NCBI GenBank assembly: GCA_021774965.1
Contig: JAJFIL010000039.1
Location: forward strand, 1 to 39,941
Reading direction: 5' to 3'
Origin: Alphaproteobacteria bacterium
GTDB taxonomy: Bacteria > Pseudomonadota > Alphaproteobacteria > JAJFIK01
DNA: 39,941 bases
Shown: positions 17,451 to 26,112 of the stretch, piece by piece
How positions within the stretch are numbered: position 1 is the first letter of the stretch
Layout: every line of letters begins with the position of its first letter
Notes under the pieces: generated by a model
The model's database searches: none
Seen by the model: the letters and a program-made list of their open reading frames with translations, nothing else
What the model was told of the DNA's origin: nothing
Made by a program: the position numbers and the translations under genes

Positions 17451-17808
17451 TGCAGTTCCCTCTAGTCCTGCTCGGTCTCCTATGACCGCATCTTCTAATT
17501 TGAAATACGCCAGAAGCTCTTGATATGGGTCAAGTCAGCGCACCATAACCGCCTAAACCAAAGGGATTTCCCCATTTGGCTCGACAGCGCCCCGGTTGGG
17601 ATGAGTGGGGCTCCGAAATTGATCATTTTCACTTAAGTCGATTCGCAGCGAGCTGTCTGGTTCTTGATGGGGAGGATGAACCACAACGGTCTGGGTTGCC
17701 AAGAAACTGGAGCAGATAGTTAATATTTGCAGCCAATACTGGTTTTCTTTGGGCAGGAGGCATATTGTTGCCCCTTGAAGTCTGTCCCAAGCTGACGAAT
17801 AGATAGAA
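17451..17808. other. Divergent intergenic region between ccoN and the His-rich gene
   Basis: These 358 bases hold the FNR/FixK-type box near the ccoN side. Between 17534 and 17808 I see no gene. Short open frames on the minus strand (17553-17873) have no ribosome-binding sequence and no family features. A promoter for the rightward genes must lie here, but no convincing -35/-10 pair stood out. Confidence 0.5.
17520..17533 (-). promoter_or_regulatory. FNR/FixK-type box upstream of ccoN
   Basis: The sequence TTGATATGGGTCAA is a near-perfect match to the Crp/FNR-family consensus TTGATnnnnATCAA, with one mismatch in the second half. Its centre is about 76 bases from the ccoN start codon, a sensible place for class II or class I activation of a cco promoter. 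Regulation by low oxygen is inferred from the motif and the target genes. Confidence 0.75.
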
Positions 17809-18201
17809 ATGCTTAGACGAGCGCAATCCAGGAACCAGGTCGCATTGGCGATCTTACTAACGATAGGCCTCATTCTATCGGCCAGTTCCTGGGCTTTGCC
17901 CCACGGCCCAGCCGGGCTTGTTTCAGACGCGATTTCCGCCAGCGCCCCACTTCATGAGCCTGGGATTGCAGAGCACACCCACTCCCATAGTGAATTGGAT
18001 AATCATCACGGGGCCGAAGACCAGAGCTTGGACATTGATGGTCATGCACACAATGCGGCTGACCACGATCACAACATCACCTATTTACTTTCTGGTGCCA
18101 CATCCAATGGCCCAGCGCCGAACAGAGTTCGGTGGTTGATATCTGGCTTGTGTCTGTGGCAAGGCCCGGCGTTCAATCTGGAAAAACCTCCGCGCGGATA
18201 A
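17809..18201 (+). CDS. Small exported histidine-rich protein, possible metal binder
   Basis: This 130-residue protein has a Sec signal-like N-terminus: RRAQSRN, then the hydrophobic VALAILLTIGLILSASSWAL, with cleavage probable near residue 30. A His-rich segment spans residues 49-88 with 10 His (EHTHSHSELDNHHG and DGHAHNAADHDHN). The C-terminus ends in FNLEKPPRG, a Pro-rich end seen in several small periplasmic metal-related proteins. I do not recognise a specific family. The ribosome-binding sequence is weak. Its position 56 bases before a HupE/UreJ-type membrane protein suggests it buffers or delivers a divalent metal to that transporter; this is inferred. Confidence 0.68.
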   Translation: MLRRAQSRNQVALAILLTIGLILSASSWALPHGPAGLVSDAISASAPLHEPGIAEHTHSHSELDNHHGAEDQSLDIDGHAHNAADHDHNITYLLSGATSNGPAPNRVRWLISGLCLWQGPAFNLEKPPRG

Positions 18202-18257
18202 AGAGGCGCCTTTGCAGCGTTTCCAGCTCAAATCATCAATAACGCGGAAATCAATCA

Positions 18258-18992
18258 ATGATGTTCAACCGACTTTTCGGGTTGGAGGATCGTTCTCAAT
18301 GGGGACGATCACTCCTAACCTTTATGGCCGTGGTCTGCTTGGCGCTTCTTGCCAGCGGCACATCGACCCTGGCTCATGCCGTCACGGAAGGTGACAAGGG
18401 CTATATTATGGAGATCAGTGGAATGAATCTGATCCCCTTTATGTATCTGGGGGCCAAGCACATGGTCACCGGGTATGATCACCTGTTGTTTCTCTTTGCC
18501 GTGGTCTTCTTTCTTTATCGAATGAAGCATGTCGGCATCTATGTCAGCCTTTTTGCGCTTGGTCATTCGACGACCATGCTCTTGGGCGTCTATTTCAATT
18601 GGAATGTAAGTGCCTTTCTAATTGATGCGATCATCGGTCTTTCGGTGGTTTACAAGGCGCTCGATAATATGGGTGCATACCAACGCTGGTTCGGTGTGCA
18701 GCCTAACACCAAGGCGGCAACCCTGATCTTTGGCTTTTTCCACGGATTGGGATTGGCGACCAAGCTTCTCGACTACGACATCGCTCCAGATGGTCTTTTG
18801 CCAAACCTTCTCGCCTTCAATGTGGGCGTGGAGATCGGGCAACTGATCGCCCTTGGCATGATCCTGATTGTCATGGGCTATTGGCGCAAGACAGCCAGTT
18901 TCTGGAAGCACGCTTACACCGCAAACGTCGTGATTATGTGGGCCGGGTTCATGCTGATTGGATATCAGCTGACCGGCTATTTCACTGCTTGA
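18258..18992 (+). CDS. HupE/UreJ-family membrane protein (putative metal transport)
   Basis: The 244-residue protein has an N-terminal signal or first helix ending near ALLASGTSTLAHA. Conserved HupE/UreJ_2 features follow: FMYLGAKHMVTGYDHLLFLFAV, then LFALGHSTTMLLG, then FGFFHGLGLATKLL. Six or so membrane helices with conserved His and Asp residues inside the membrane mark a family proposed to take up Ni, Co or other metals. In HupE the HxxxxDH-type motif is needed for nickel uptake; here the corresponding stretch is KHMVTGYDH. There is no hydrogenase or urease gene in the window, so the metal is open. The next gene starts 22 bases later and is its usual partner. Confidence 0.88.
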   Translation: MMFNRLFGLEDRSQWGRSLLTFMAVVCLALLASGTSTLAHAVTEGDKGYIMEISGMNLIPFMYLGAKHMVTGYDHLLFLFAVVFFLYRMKHVGIYVSLFALGHSTTMLLGVYFNWNVSAFLIDAIIGLSVVYKALDNMGAYQRWFGVQPNTKAATLIFGFFHGLGLATKLLDYDIAPDGLLPNLLAFNVGVEIGQLIALGMILIVMGYWRKTASFWKHAYTANVVIMWAGFMLIGYQLTGYFTA

Positions 18993-19014
18993 ACCTAATA
19001 CGGAGACTAATCAA

Positions 19015-19668
19015 ATGCACAATACAAACAAACCCACCCCCGAAGAACTGCCAAGCTCGGCGCAATTGTTGAAGTCGACCCTGATTGCAGCGGCCGCAGC
19101 TGTGGCGATCCTGGTCGCAATCGTTCTTCCGTCCGAGTACGGAATTGATCCAACCGGTATTGGCGGGATTTTGGGCCTCGCTGAAATGGGCGAAATAAAA
19201 ACTCAGCTAGCAGAAGAGGCCGAAGCGGATCGGCAAGGAAGTATCCAAGGCGACGACGTTGGGCGATCTAGTCTGTTGGCCGGCATCGCCGCGCTGTTCA
19301 TAAGCCCTGCCCATGCTCATATGGATGGGTCCTTGCACGGTGATATGGGGCCTGCATGGACGGATGAAGTCACCTTGACTCTGACGCCAGGCGAAGGGGC
19401 GGAGATCAAGCTCGTGATGGAAGAGGGGGCGGTCGCTGAGTTCTCTTGGACCGTTGAAGACGGTGTTGTGAACTATGACCTGCATGGAGATGGCGACGGA
19501 CGGTCCACCAGCTATCAGAGGGATCGTGCAGTGCCAGGCCATGAAGGCACCCTGACGGCAGCGTTTACCGGCAACCATGGATGGTTCTGGCGCAATCGCG
19601 ACGATCAGGACGTCACTGTCACTCTGAGTGTCAGAGGAGACTACAGCGCGGTCGTACGAGTCGAATAA
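19015..19668 (+). CDS. Membrane-anchored protein of the HupE-associated 'transmembrane anchor' family
   Basis: The protein has 217 residues. The N-terminus PTPEELPSSAQLLKSTLIAA leads into a membrane helix (about 21-40) and the conserved PSEYGIDPTGIG. After a charged linker there is a second hydrophobic stretch at 85-99 ending in PAHAH. A beta-rich domain follows with LTPGEGAEIKLVMEEGAVAE, NYDLHGDGDG and FTGNHGWFWRNRDDQDVTVT. This pattern is that of a family annotated as transmembrane anchor proteins, commonly next to HupE/UreJ-type genes; no biochemical role is established to my knowledge. The second hydrophobic stretch looks like a signal-peptide end placed inside the protein, which is unusual. 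Confidence 0.82.
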   Translation: MHNTNKPTPEELPSSAQLLKSTLIAAAAAVAILVAIVLPSEYGIDPTGIGGILGLAEMGEIKTQLAEEAEADRQGSIQGDDVGRSSLLAGIAALFISPAHAHMDGSLHGDMGPAWTDEVTLTLTPGEGAEIKLVMEEGAVAEFSWTVEDGVVNYDLHGDGDGRSTSYQRDRAVPGHEGTLTAAFTGNHGWFWRNRDDQDVTVTLSVRGDYSAVVRVE

Positions 19669-19674
19669 GAAAAA

Positions 19675-19716
19675 CCCGCCCTTGTCATTTGCAAGGCGAG
19701 GGCGGGATACTTTTTT
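19675..19716. terminator. Bidirectional Rho-independent terminator
   Basis: CCCGCCCT (19675-19682) pairs with AGGGCGGG (19699-19706), and an inner CTTG/CAAG lengthens the stem. A run of six T (19711-19716) follows on the plus strand and a run of five A precedes it, so it can end both the anchor-protein gene and convergent ileS. Confidence 0.88.
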
Positions 19717-19736
19717 GGCAGCCGGAAGTCCGGTGC

Positions 19737-22700
19737 CTAGGCCCGTTTGATACCAAATACCAGTTTGACCCCATCGAGATCAACTTCCTCGGTGATGTCC
19801 GCCCCATCGGGCAGGCCTTCCTGGATTGACGTAGCCAAAAGCTCTGTCTCCAGCGTTGGGCCGTGCCTTTCGATAAAGCCAAGGGCCTCCTCACCGGCGA
19901 CCCCCAGCTCAATGCGATCTGTGATCAGGTAGTCTGCCCGTTTGCGGGCGTCCTGAGCCTGGCGCATGAATTCTCGCAGGCGGGCTTCCTCGATCAGGTC
20001 TTCATCCAGTTCCGTATCCAGCGCGATCAGGTAACCCTCACCATAGGCGGTGGCAAAACCCTCCTTGCCTTTGACGTCCAGCAGGAAGTCATCCGCCTCA
20101 AGCGCTAGCGTTTCTCCATCCACATCCATTGTGATGGGACGTTTGCCCAGGATTGCATCCACCGTGGCCGCCAGAACTTCGGGCTCGCCGATTTTCTTGC
20201 GGAATGCAGGAACCTTCTTGCCAAGGCGCTTGCCAAGGGTCTGGAAATTGGGGCGCAGGGAGTAATCTACATATTGCTCAAGGGCCGTGGGGTCCAACAC
20301 CACTAGGCCCTTGACGTTCAGCTCTTCCTTGATGAGGTCCTGATATTTATTAAGCGTGCCAAGGTCCTTGTCCGTTGCCAGGCGCAAGAAAACCTGCCGC
20401 AGAGGTTGGCGCAGACGCATGTTCTCTTTGCTGCGCGCCGCGCGGCCGAGTTTTACAAGACGCAAGACCAGATCCATGGATTCCATCAGGTCCCCATCAA
20501 TCAGGCTTTCGTCCGCTTCGGGCCAGGCATCCAGATGGATGGAGCTTTGCGCGCTGCCGCCCACAGATGCGAGGTTCTGATAAATCGCTTCTGACATGAA
20601 CGGTGCGATGGGCGCCATCAGTTTGACGACGGTCATCAACGCATCATAAAGCGCGCGGAAGCCGGAATCCTTGGCGGGGTCTTCTTCATCCCAGAACCGG
20701 CGGCGATTGCGGCGCACATACCAGTTCGACAGATGCGTATCCACAAAGTCTGACAGAAGAGCGGTCGCGCGCGGGGCATCGAACTCTTCCAATGCAGCGG
20801 TGACATCAACGATCAGCTGGTGACGCTTGGATTCAATCCAACGATCAATTTCCGGGCGGGTTGCATGGTCCAGCGCAGCGTTCAGGTCCGGTTTGGAGAT
20901 ATTCGCGTAGGTTACAAAGAACGAATAGACATTCCACAGGGTCAGGAAAAAACCCATATGAACCTGGGAGATATCCGAGCGCTTGAACGCAAGGTTGGTT
21001 CCCGGTGCATTGGCGGCCAGGATATACCAGCGCAGAGGGTCGCAGCCTTCCTTGTTGAGAACATCCCACGGATCTACCGTGTTGCCCTTGGACTTGGACA
21101 TCTTCTTGTCGTTCTCATCATTGATGAAGCCGAGTGCCACAACGTTCTGAAAACTTGATGTGTCCCCAGCGATGCCAGCCAAAGGACCTGCGGGCGTTGT
21201 CTCGTTGCCTTCAAAGGTCAGCAAGGTGGCGATGGCGTGGAGGGAGTAAAACCACCCCCGCGTCTGATCCATGGCCTCGGCAATGAAGGCTGCTGGAAAG
21301 CGATCCCCAAACTTTTCGGGTTCCTTGAACGGGTAATGCCACTGCGCATATGGCATGGCACCTGAATCAAACCACACATCGATGGTTTGTTCTTCGCGGC
21401 GATAGGTCTTGCCATCTTTCTCAATAACAATGTTGTCCACGTATGGACGGTGCAGATCGAGTTCAGATTGGTCTTGGCCGGTAAGCGCAGAGAGTTCCGC
21501 CACAGAGCCCACGCACAGGCAATCACCCTCTTCGGATTTCCAGATCGGTAAAGGGCAGCCCCAGAAGCGCTCGCGGGAAATGGCCCAGTCGATATTGTTT
21601 TCCAGCCAGCGCCCAAAGCGCCCGTCCTTGACGTGATTGGGCACCCAGTTGATGGCCTGATTGTTCGAGAGCAACTTGTCTTTTACCGCCGTGGTGCGGA
21701 TGTACCAGCTGGTCTTGGCATAATGCAAAAGCGGCGTGTCATCGCGCCAACAATGAGCCGTGGTGTGTTTGATGCGGCCCGAGCGATACATGGGTCCGCG
21801 TTCCTTCAGATCGCGGATGATCTGTTTGTCCGCATCCTTAAAGAACATGCCCGTATACGGACCATCTCCTGAGCCGCCACCTGTTCCGCCATCCGGAAAA
21901 TGCAAATCCGCCAGCATCTTGCCGTCGCGACCTGCGGAGAAGAGAACCGGCAAGTCATGCCGATCCCCCACTTCCATGTCGCCATAGGCCGTTGCGTTGT
22001 GAATGACGCCGGTCCCGGTATCCACTTCCACACCTTCATCAATAAAGACGCGATAGATGTTATCCGCGAACTTGTCGTTGGGCGCGTGGCCGCGCAGCAC
22101 AGGCTGATAGGTAAGCCCCACAAGCTGCTCCGGCTTAATCTCAAAGGCGATCTCGCGATTGTCTTCGCCGAAAACTTCGTCCACCAGATTCTTGGCAACG
22201 ATCATCAGCTCTTCGTCGCCGTCCTTGCCAAACTGGCCTGGGGCAGCAACGGCTACATAGGTGGCGTGCTCAGAGATCGAAAGGCCTACATTGGCGCCAA
22301 GGGTCCACGGGGTGGTGGTCCAGACCATCAAGGAAATAGCGCGCTTTTCATCCGCGCTGACTAACCCGCGTTCCACAAATTGCTCCGTGGGAACGGTGAA
22401 CTTTACCCAAACTGCAGGGTCATCCACGTCTTCCTTCATGCCCTGGCTTACTTCGTGGTCGGCCAGCGATGTGTCGCACCGGGGGCAGTGCATGGTGGTC
22501 TTGTAGTCTTCGTACAGAAGCCCGCGATCCCATAGATTCTTAAGTATCCACCACTCAGATTCGATATATTCGTTCTTGTAGGTGATGTAGGAGCGATCAA
22601 GGTCCACCCAAAACCCGATGCGGTCGGTGAGGGAATTCCAATCCTGCATATATTCGAAGACGCTCTCTTTGCAGAGGGCGTTGAACTTTTCGATGCCGAA

Positions 22701-23030
22701 TTTTTCCACATCCTGCTTGCCGCGGGATTGAATTTTCTTCTCGACCTCGATTTCCACCGGCAGCCCATGGGTGTCCCAGCCGCCCCGGCGGTCTACGTGA
22801 TAACCCTGCATGGTCTTGAAGCGGCAATAGAGGTCTTTTACCGACCGCGAAGAGACGTGGTGAATACCTGGCTTGCCATTGGCCGTCGGCGGGCCTTCAT
22901 AAAAAACCCAGGCGCCTTTGCCGCCGTCCTTGGCAATCGCTTTCAGTTTGGTGCCATCCGCTTCCCAATGAGCGAGGATCTTTTCCTCAAGATCAGGGAA
23001 ATTGACCCGTGGTGAGACGTCTTCAAACAT
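19737..23030 (-). CDS. ileS: Isoleucyl-tRNA synthetase, type 2, with swapped GIHH signature
   Basis: This cytoplasmic class I synthetase of 1097 residues charges tRNA-Ile. The length and the sequence EGPPTANGKPGIHHVSSRS identify the type 2 (eukaryote-like) IleRS. The class I signature, HxGH in most enzymes, reads G55-I-H-H58, the swapped GxHH form. The second signature is KMSKSKGNTVDPWDVL. An editing (CP1) domain lies at about residues 190-400, an anticodon-binding domain follows, and the C-terminal part carries a DUF5915-type region typical of type 2 enzymes. The start is taken at ATG 23030; an in-frame TTG at 23048 would add six residues. Type 2 enzymes are known for low mupirocin sensitivity. 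No second ileS is in this window. Confidence 0.96.
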   Translation of the reverse strand: MFEDVSPRVNFPDLEEKILAHWEADGTKLKAIAKDGGKGAWVFYEGPPTANGKPGIHHVSSRSVKDLYCRFKTMQGYHVDRRGGWDTHGLPVEIEVEKKIQSRGKQDVEKFGIEKFNALCKESVFEYMQDWNSLTDRIGFWVDLDRSYITYKNEYIESEWWILKNLWDRGLLYEDYKTTMHCPRCDTSLADHEVSQGMKEDVDDPAVWVKFTVPTEQFVERGLVSADEKRAISLMVWTTTPWTLGANVGLSISEHATYVAVAAPGQFGKDGDEELMIVAKNLVDEVFGEDNREIAFEIKPEQLVGLTYQPVLRGHAPNDKFADNIYRVFIDEGVEVDTGTGVIHNATAYGDMEVGDRHDLPVLFSAGRDGKMLADLHFPDGGTGGGSGDGPYTGMFFKDADKQIIRDLKERGPMYRSGRIKHTTAHCWRDDTPLLHYAKTSWYIRTTAVKDKLLSNNQAINWVPNHVKDGRFGRWLENNIDWAISRERFWGCPLPIWKSEEGDCLCVGSVAELSALTGQDQSELDLHRPYVDNIVIEKDGKTYRREEQTIDVWFDSGAMPYAQWHYPFKEPEKFGDRFPAAFIAEAMDQTRGWFYSLHAIATLLTFEGNETTPAGPLAGIAGDTSSFQNVVALGFINDENDKKMSKSKGNTVDPWDVLNKEGCDPLRWYILAANAPGTNLAFKRSDISQVHMGFFLTLWNVYSFFVTYANISKPDLNAALDHATRPEIDRWIESKRHQLIVDVTAALEEFDAPRATALLSDFVDTHLSNWYVRRNRRRFWDEEDPAKDSGFRALYDALMTVVKLMAPIAPFMSEAIYQNLASVGGSAQSSIHLDAWPEADESLIDGDLMESMDLVLRLVKLGRAARSKENMRLRQPLRQVFLRLATDKDLGTLNKYQDLIKEELNVKGLVVLDPTALEQYVDYSLRPNFQTLGKRLGKKVPAFRKKIGEPEVLAATVDAILGKRPITMDVDGETLALEADDFLLDVKGKEGFATAYGEGYLIALDTELDEDLIEEARLREFMRQAQDARKRADYLITDRIELGVAGEEALGFIERHGPTLETELLATSIQEGLPDGADITEEVDLDGVKLVFGIKRA

Positions 23031-23179
23031 AATGCTGCAAGGCTCCAAAACTAAGGCAAGTAGGGGCCCTCAGGATGGGGCCCACGCTGTGAAGGCTCGC
23101 TCATAGCAAATGGTGCGAAGGGAAGGAAGCCCGGCGGCTCAGATCAGGGGTTTTGGCCTCTTTTGGTCTGTCTGCGGGG

Positions 23180-23196
23180 CCAGATCGCTTATCTGG
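23180..23196. terminator. Small hairpin after the sulfotransferase gene
   Basis: CCAGAT-CGCTT-ATCTGG is a perfect 6-base stem immediately after the minus-strand sulfotransferase stop. The minus strand has no T-run after it, so its terminator function is uncertain. The rest of the 167-base gap to ileS (23031-23197) has no other clear feature. Confidence 0.35.
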
Positions 23197-23197
23197 T

Positions 23198-23839
23198 CTA
23201 TTTAGGGAAGCCAAAAGCGGAAAATTCGCTGGCAAAGGCCTCTTGCAGATAGGCTTTGTTTGCGGGGCTAAGATCCACCGGCACCTTCTCATAGTCGGAT
23301 TTGGCCCGGGATTCGAGCCCAGCACAGGGAATTCCCAGTTTCTTGCAGATCGCTGGAAAGGTCTCTTTGAGGCTCTTGTAGCGAAAGATCTGATCCACAA
23401 TGGGTTTGCCGTCCTCGCCCGTATACATGAAGAAGTCCGAGGGGACTGTCTTCGGCCCCAGCCATCGGTCGAATGTATAGCCGGATTTATCCCCCGGATG
23501 GTGGTGGCGGTTCATATGAAAAAGCGAGATTGACTTCAGGTAAGGATGCCGCTCGTAGCAGAACTTGTAATAGTCGTTCCAAATTTCTGGCCCGATAGCC
23601 TCGCGCACCTCCGTGGCGGGCATATGGTTATAGAATTTTAACCCTCGTTCTTGATCTATCCAGAAATTCCGCGGCTCGTGGCCCTCTTCCCGAGGGGCGA
23701 TCTCTGTGACGATATCCTCTGGCCCACAATACTTCGACAGGGTCACCTCGATGGAAGTGCCAGCGGTTTTGCGGGTTTTTATGAAGATGAACTTGTACTT
23801 GTGGGATACTATCACGAGAAGGGCAGGCTCCGTATTCAT
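23198..23839 (-). CDS. Sulfotransferase family 2-like protein
   Basis: The 213-residue protein begins with KFIFIKTRKTAGTSIE (about 16-31), the P-loop-like 5'-phosphosulfate-binding segment of the sulfotransferases related to PF03567. The 3'-phosphate-binding segment is FCYERHPYLKSIS (about 93-105, R97 and S103). These enzymes transfer sulfate from PAPS to sugars or other acceptors. There is no signal peptide or membrane segment, so it would act in the cytoplasm, perhaps on a polysaccharide or lipid precursor. No PAPS-synthesis or polysaccharide genes are near, and the acceptor is unknown. It lies upstream of ileS on the same strand, but the 167-base gap suggests separate transcription. Confidence 0.87.
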   Translation of the reverse strand: MNTEPALLVIVSHKYKFIFIKTRKTAGTSIEVTLSKYCGPEDIVTEIAPREEGHEPRNFWIDQERGLKFYNHMPATEVREAIGPEIWNDYYKFCYERHPYLKSISLFHMNRHHHPGDKSGYTFDRWLGPKTVPSDFFMYTGEDGKPIVDQIFRYKSLKETFPAICKKLGIPCAGLESRAKSDYEKVPVDLSPANKAYLQEAFASEFSAFGFPK

Positions 23840-24003
23840 CAGGCTCGCGCAAATTTATGCGGATTTTCGCCCCCTCTGTCCAGCATCCAAGGCACGGAGA
23901 AAGAGGTTTACAAGTCCTTTCTGCCTTCGCGTGAATTATCGAAATTGAAACCCTCCCAGAGTTAGAACTACTCCACAAAGGATTGATTGTGGGATTTTAG
24001 GGC

Positions 24004-26088
24004 ATGAGCTCAGCTGTAACGCAGCCAGCAGCGGCATTTGAGAGCGATGGGAACGACGCAAGTCTGGACGCCATGGCGCTGGGCCGATTGGTGCAGAGCT
24101 TTGAAAGTCGGCCGGACAAAGAGTTCCTTTCGAAAATTGTCAAGGATGCCGCCGAAGTGGTTGGCGCGGACATCGGGCTTGTCAATCGTCTACAGGTAAA
24201 TAGCGGGCGCATGCACGCCCTTGAGGTCTATGACCGCCGAGGAAAAATCAAGGAATTCGTCTACCAAGTCGAAGGAACGCCTTGCGGGAAGGTTGTAACC
24301 GAGGGGCGCATCTGTTCGATTCCTCGTGAGTTAACCAGCCAATTTCCGACGAACCGAGGTCTCGCGAGTTTGGGGGTTGAAGGCTACGTTGGGGTTCCGT
24401 TGTTCTCCTCAAGTGGGGAGACCCTTGGGGTTTTCTGCACGTTCTTCAAAGAAGAAGTGCGAAACACGAATTTTGTCGAAACGACTTTGCATTTGTTCAG
24501 TGCACGGATTGCTTCCGAAATAGAGCGCGCAGAAGTAGAGGAACGTTTTAATCTGGCCTTGAGTGCTGGTGCAGATGGCATTTGGGACTGGAACCTTGAG
24601 GCCGATACTGTCTTCTTCTCGCCTGAGTTGATGAGGCGCATTGGGCTTGATCCAGCGACCCTGCCGACCACGGGTCGAGGCTGGATGAAGCTGGTACACA
24701 CTGCTGATCGCACTGTTCTATATGACGTTCTCCGTCAGCATGTTGCAGGCGAAAGACCGCTTGATGTGAACATCAGAATCCGCATTGGCGAGGACTGGTA
24801 TTGCTGGGTCCGGCTGACCGGTGAGGTGCAGTACAACGATCTTGATGATCCCGTCCGCATTGTCGGCACGATTAGCGATATCGAAAACCTTATTCACTCG
24901 CAGCTTGAGGCCGAAGCAGCCAACGAGGCCAAATCTCTTTTTCTTGCGAACATGAGCCATGAGATTCGCACACCTATGAATGCCATCATCGGCATGCTGC
25001 AGGTGCTTTCTTCTTCGGAGGTGTCCGCTGAACAAAGAGACTGGATCGATACCGCCTATGGATCGGCGAAATCCCTGCTCACAATCCTCAACGACATTCT
25101 TGATCTCTCTCGTCTTGAAGCCGGGAAGGTCAAGATCGTCAATCAGGCGTTTGAGCTGAAAACGTTCCTCAGCGATATTGAAAAAGTCTTCTCGGTTTCG
25201 GCAACGGAAAAGTCACTGGCCTATGAAACCAGGGTTTCTGATGATCTGCCGTCTCATCTTTTTACTGACTCCGGGCGGCTTAGGCAGATCGTTACCAATC
25301 TGGTCTCAAACGCGATCAAGTTTACCAGCGTTGGACAAGTTGAAGTGTTGGCCCACAGAACAAAGGACCATGGCTTCGATGGTATCGAAATCTCGGTCCG
25401 GGACAGCGGCATTGGCATTCCGGAAAGCGCTCTGGCGAACCTTTTTGAGCGATTTGAGCAGGCCGACAAAACAACGACGCGCAAATATGGTGGCACCGGT
25501 CTTGGCCTTGCCATTTGTCGTGAGCTGGCCGGTCGCCTGGACGGCATTGTTGGAGTTGAGAGCATTCAAGGCGAGGGCAGTCGTTTCTGGGTTGTTCTGC
25601 CACTTCGTCAGAAGCCCACCGAAGCGACTTTGGTCGAAGAAGTCTACAATGAATCCGATGAAGGGCAGGAAGCAGACCAGCCCTTGATTGGCGTCCGGGC
25701 TCTTGTTGCCGAAGACAATATAGTCAACCAGCGTATTCTGAAATTACTGATGGCAGCATTCGGCGCCGAGGTGACGGTCGTCTCAAACGGTAGGGCGGCG
25801 GTGAAGGAAGTCGAGATCAATGAGTTTGATGTGGTTTTGATGGATGTGACCATGCCCGGGATGACAGGCTATGAAGCCACAACAGCCATCCGGAACCTGT
25901 CGTGTCCCATGGCCCAGGTTCCCATCGTTGCGGTGACCGCCCATGCGCTGGGCGGAGAATGGGAAACCGTTCTCGAAGCCGGCATGAACGGGTACGTGCC
26001 AAAGCCGATCGCAGCCGAAGTTTTGCTGGAAGCTGTGCAATCGGTCTTGCCAGAAAGATCCCCCGATGAAGTGGTCATTGCAGATTAG
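24004..26088 (+). CDS. Hybrid sensor histidine kinase (GAF-PAS-HisKA-HATPase-REC)
   Basis: This 694-residue cytoplasmic protein lacks membrane segments. A GAF domain (about 35-180) contains YVGVPLFSSSGETLGVFCTF. A PAS domain (about 185-300) includes DGIWDWNLEADTVFFSPELM. The HisKA phospho-acceptor is H319 in MSHEIRTPMNAIIGML. The ATPase shows N box LVSNAIKFT, G1 DSGIGIP, F box FERFEQAD and G2 GGTGLGLAI. The C-terminal receiver has D614 in VLMDVTMPGMTG, with the Thr and Lys in VAVTAHA and VPKPIA. It senses a diffusible signal and autophosphorylates; the receiver may relay to an Hpt protein not seen here. It is followed in 41 bases by a TonB receptor. The start has only a weak GGG upstream, and 23840-24003 has no clear promoter. 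Confidence 0.94.
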   Translation: MSSAVTQPAAAFESDGNDASLDAMALGRLVQSFESRPDKEFLSKIVKDAAEVVGADIGLVNRLQVNSGRMHALEVYDRRGKIKEFVYQVEGTPCGKVVTEGRICSIPRELTSQFPTNRGLASLGVEGYVGVPLFSSSGETLGVFCTFFKEEVRNTNFVETTLHLFSARIASEIERAEVEERFNLALSAGADGIWDWNLEADTVFFSPELMRRIGLDPATLPTTGRGWMKLVHTADRTVLYDVLRQHVAGERPLDVNIRIRIGEDWYCWVRLTGEVQYNDLDDPVRIVGTISDIENLIHSQLEAEAANEAKSLFLANMSHEIRTPMNAIIGMLQVLSSSEVSAEQRDWIDTAYGSAKSLLTILNDILDLSRLEAGKVKIVNQAFELKTFLSDIEKVFSVSATEKSLAYETRVSDDLPSHLFTDSGRLRQIVTNLVSNAIKFTSVGQVEVLAHRTKDHGFDGIEISVRDSGIGIPESALANLFERFEQADKTTTRKYGGTGLGLAICRELAGRLDGIVGVESIQGEGSRFWVVLPLRQKPTEATLVEEVYNESDEGQEADQPLIGVRALVAEDNIVNQRILKLLMAAFGAEVTVVSNGRAAVKEVEINEFDVVLMDVTMPGMTGYEATTAIRNLSCPMAQVPIVAVTAHALGGEWETVLEAGMNGYVPKPIAAEVLLEAVQSVLPERSPDEVVIAD

Positions 26089-26112
26089 CAATTGAAATCC
26101 CTCAGCCAGGGG

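Noticed and set aside
17553-17873. 106-residue open frame on the minus strand between ccoN and the His-rich gene
   Set aside because: No ribosome-binding sequence, no recognisable domain, and it overlaps the start of the rightward gene with its signal peptide.
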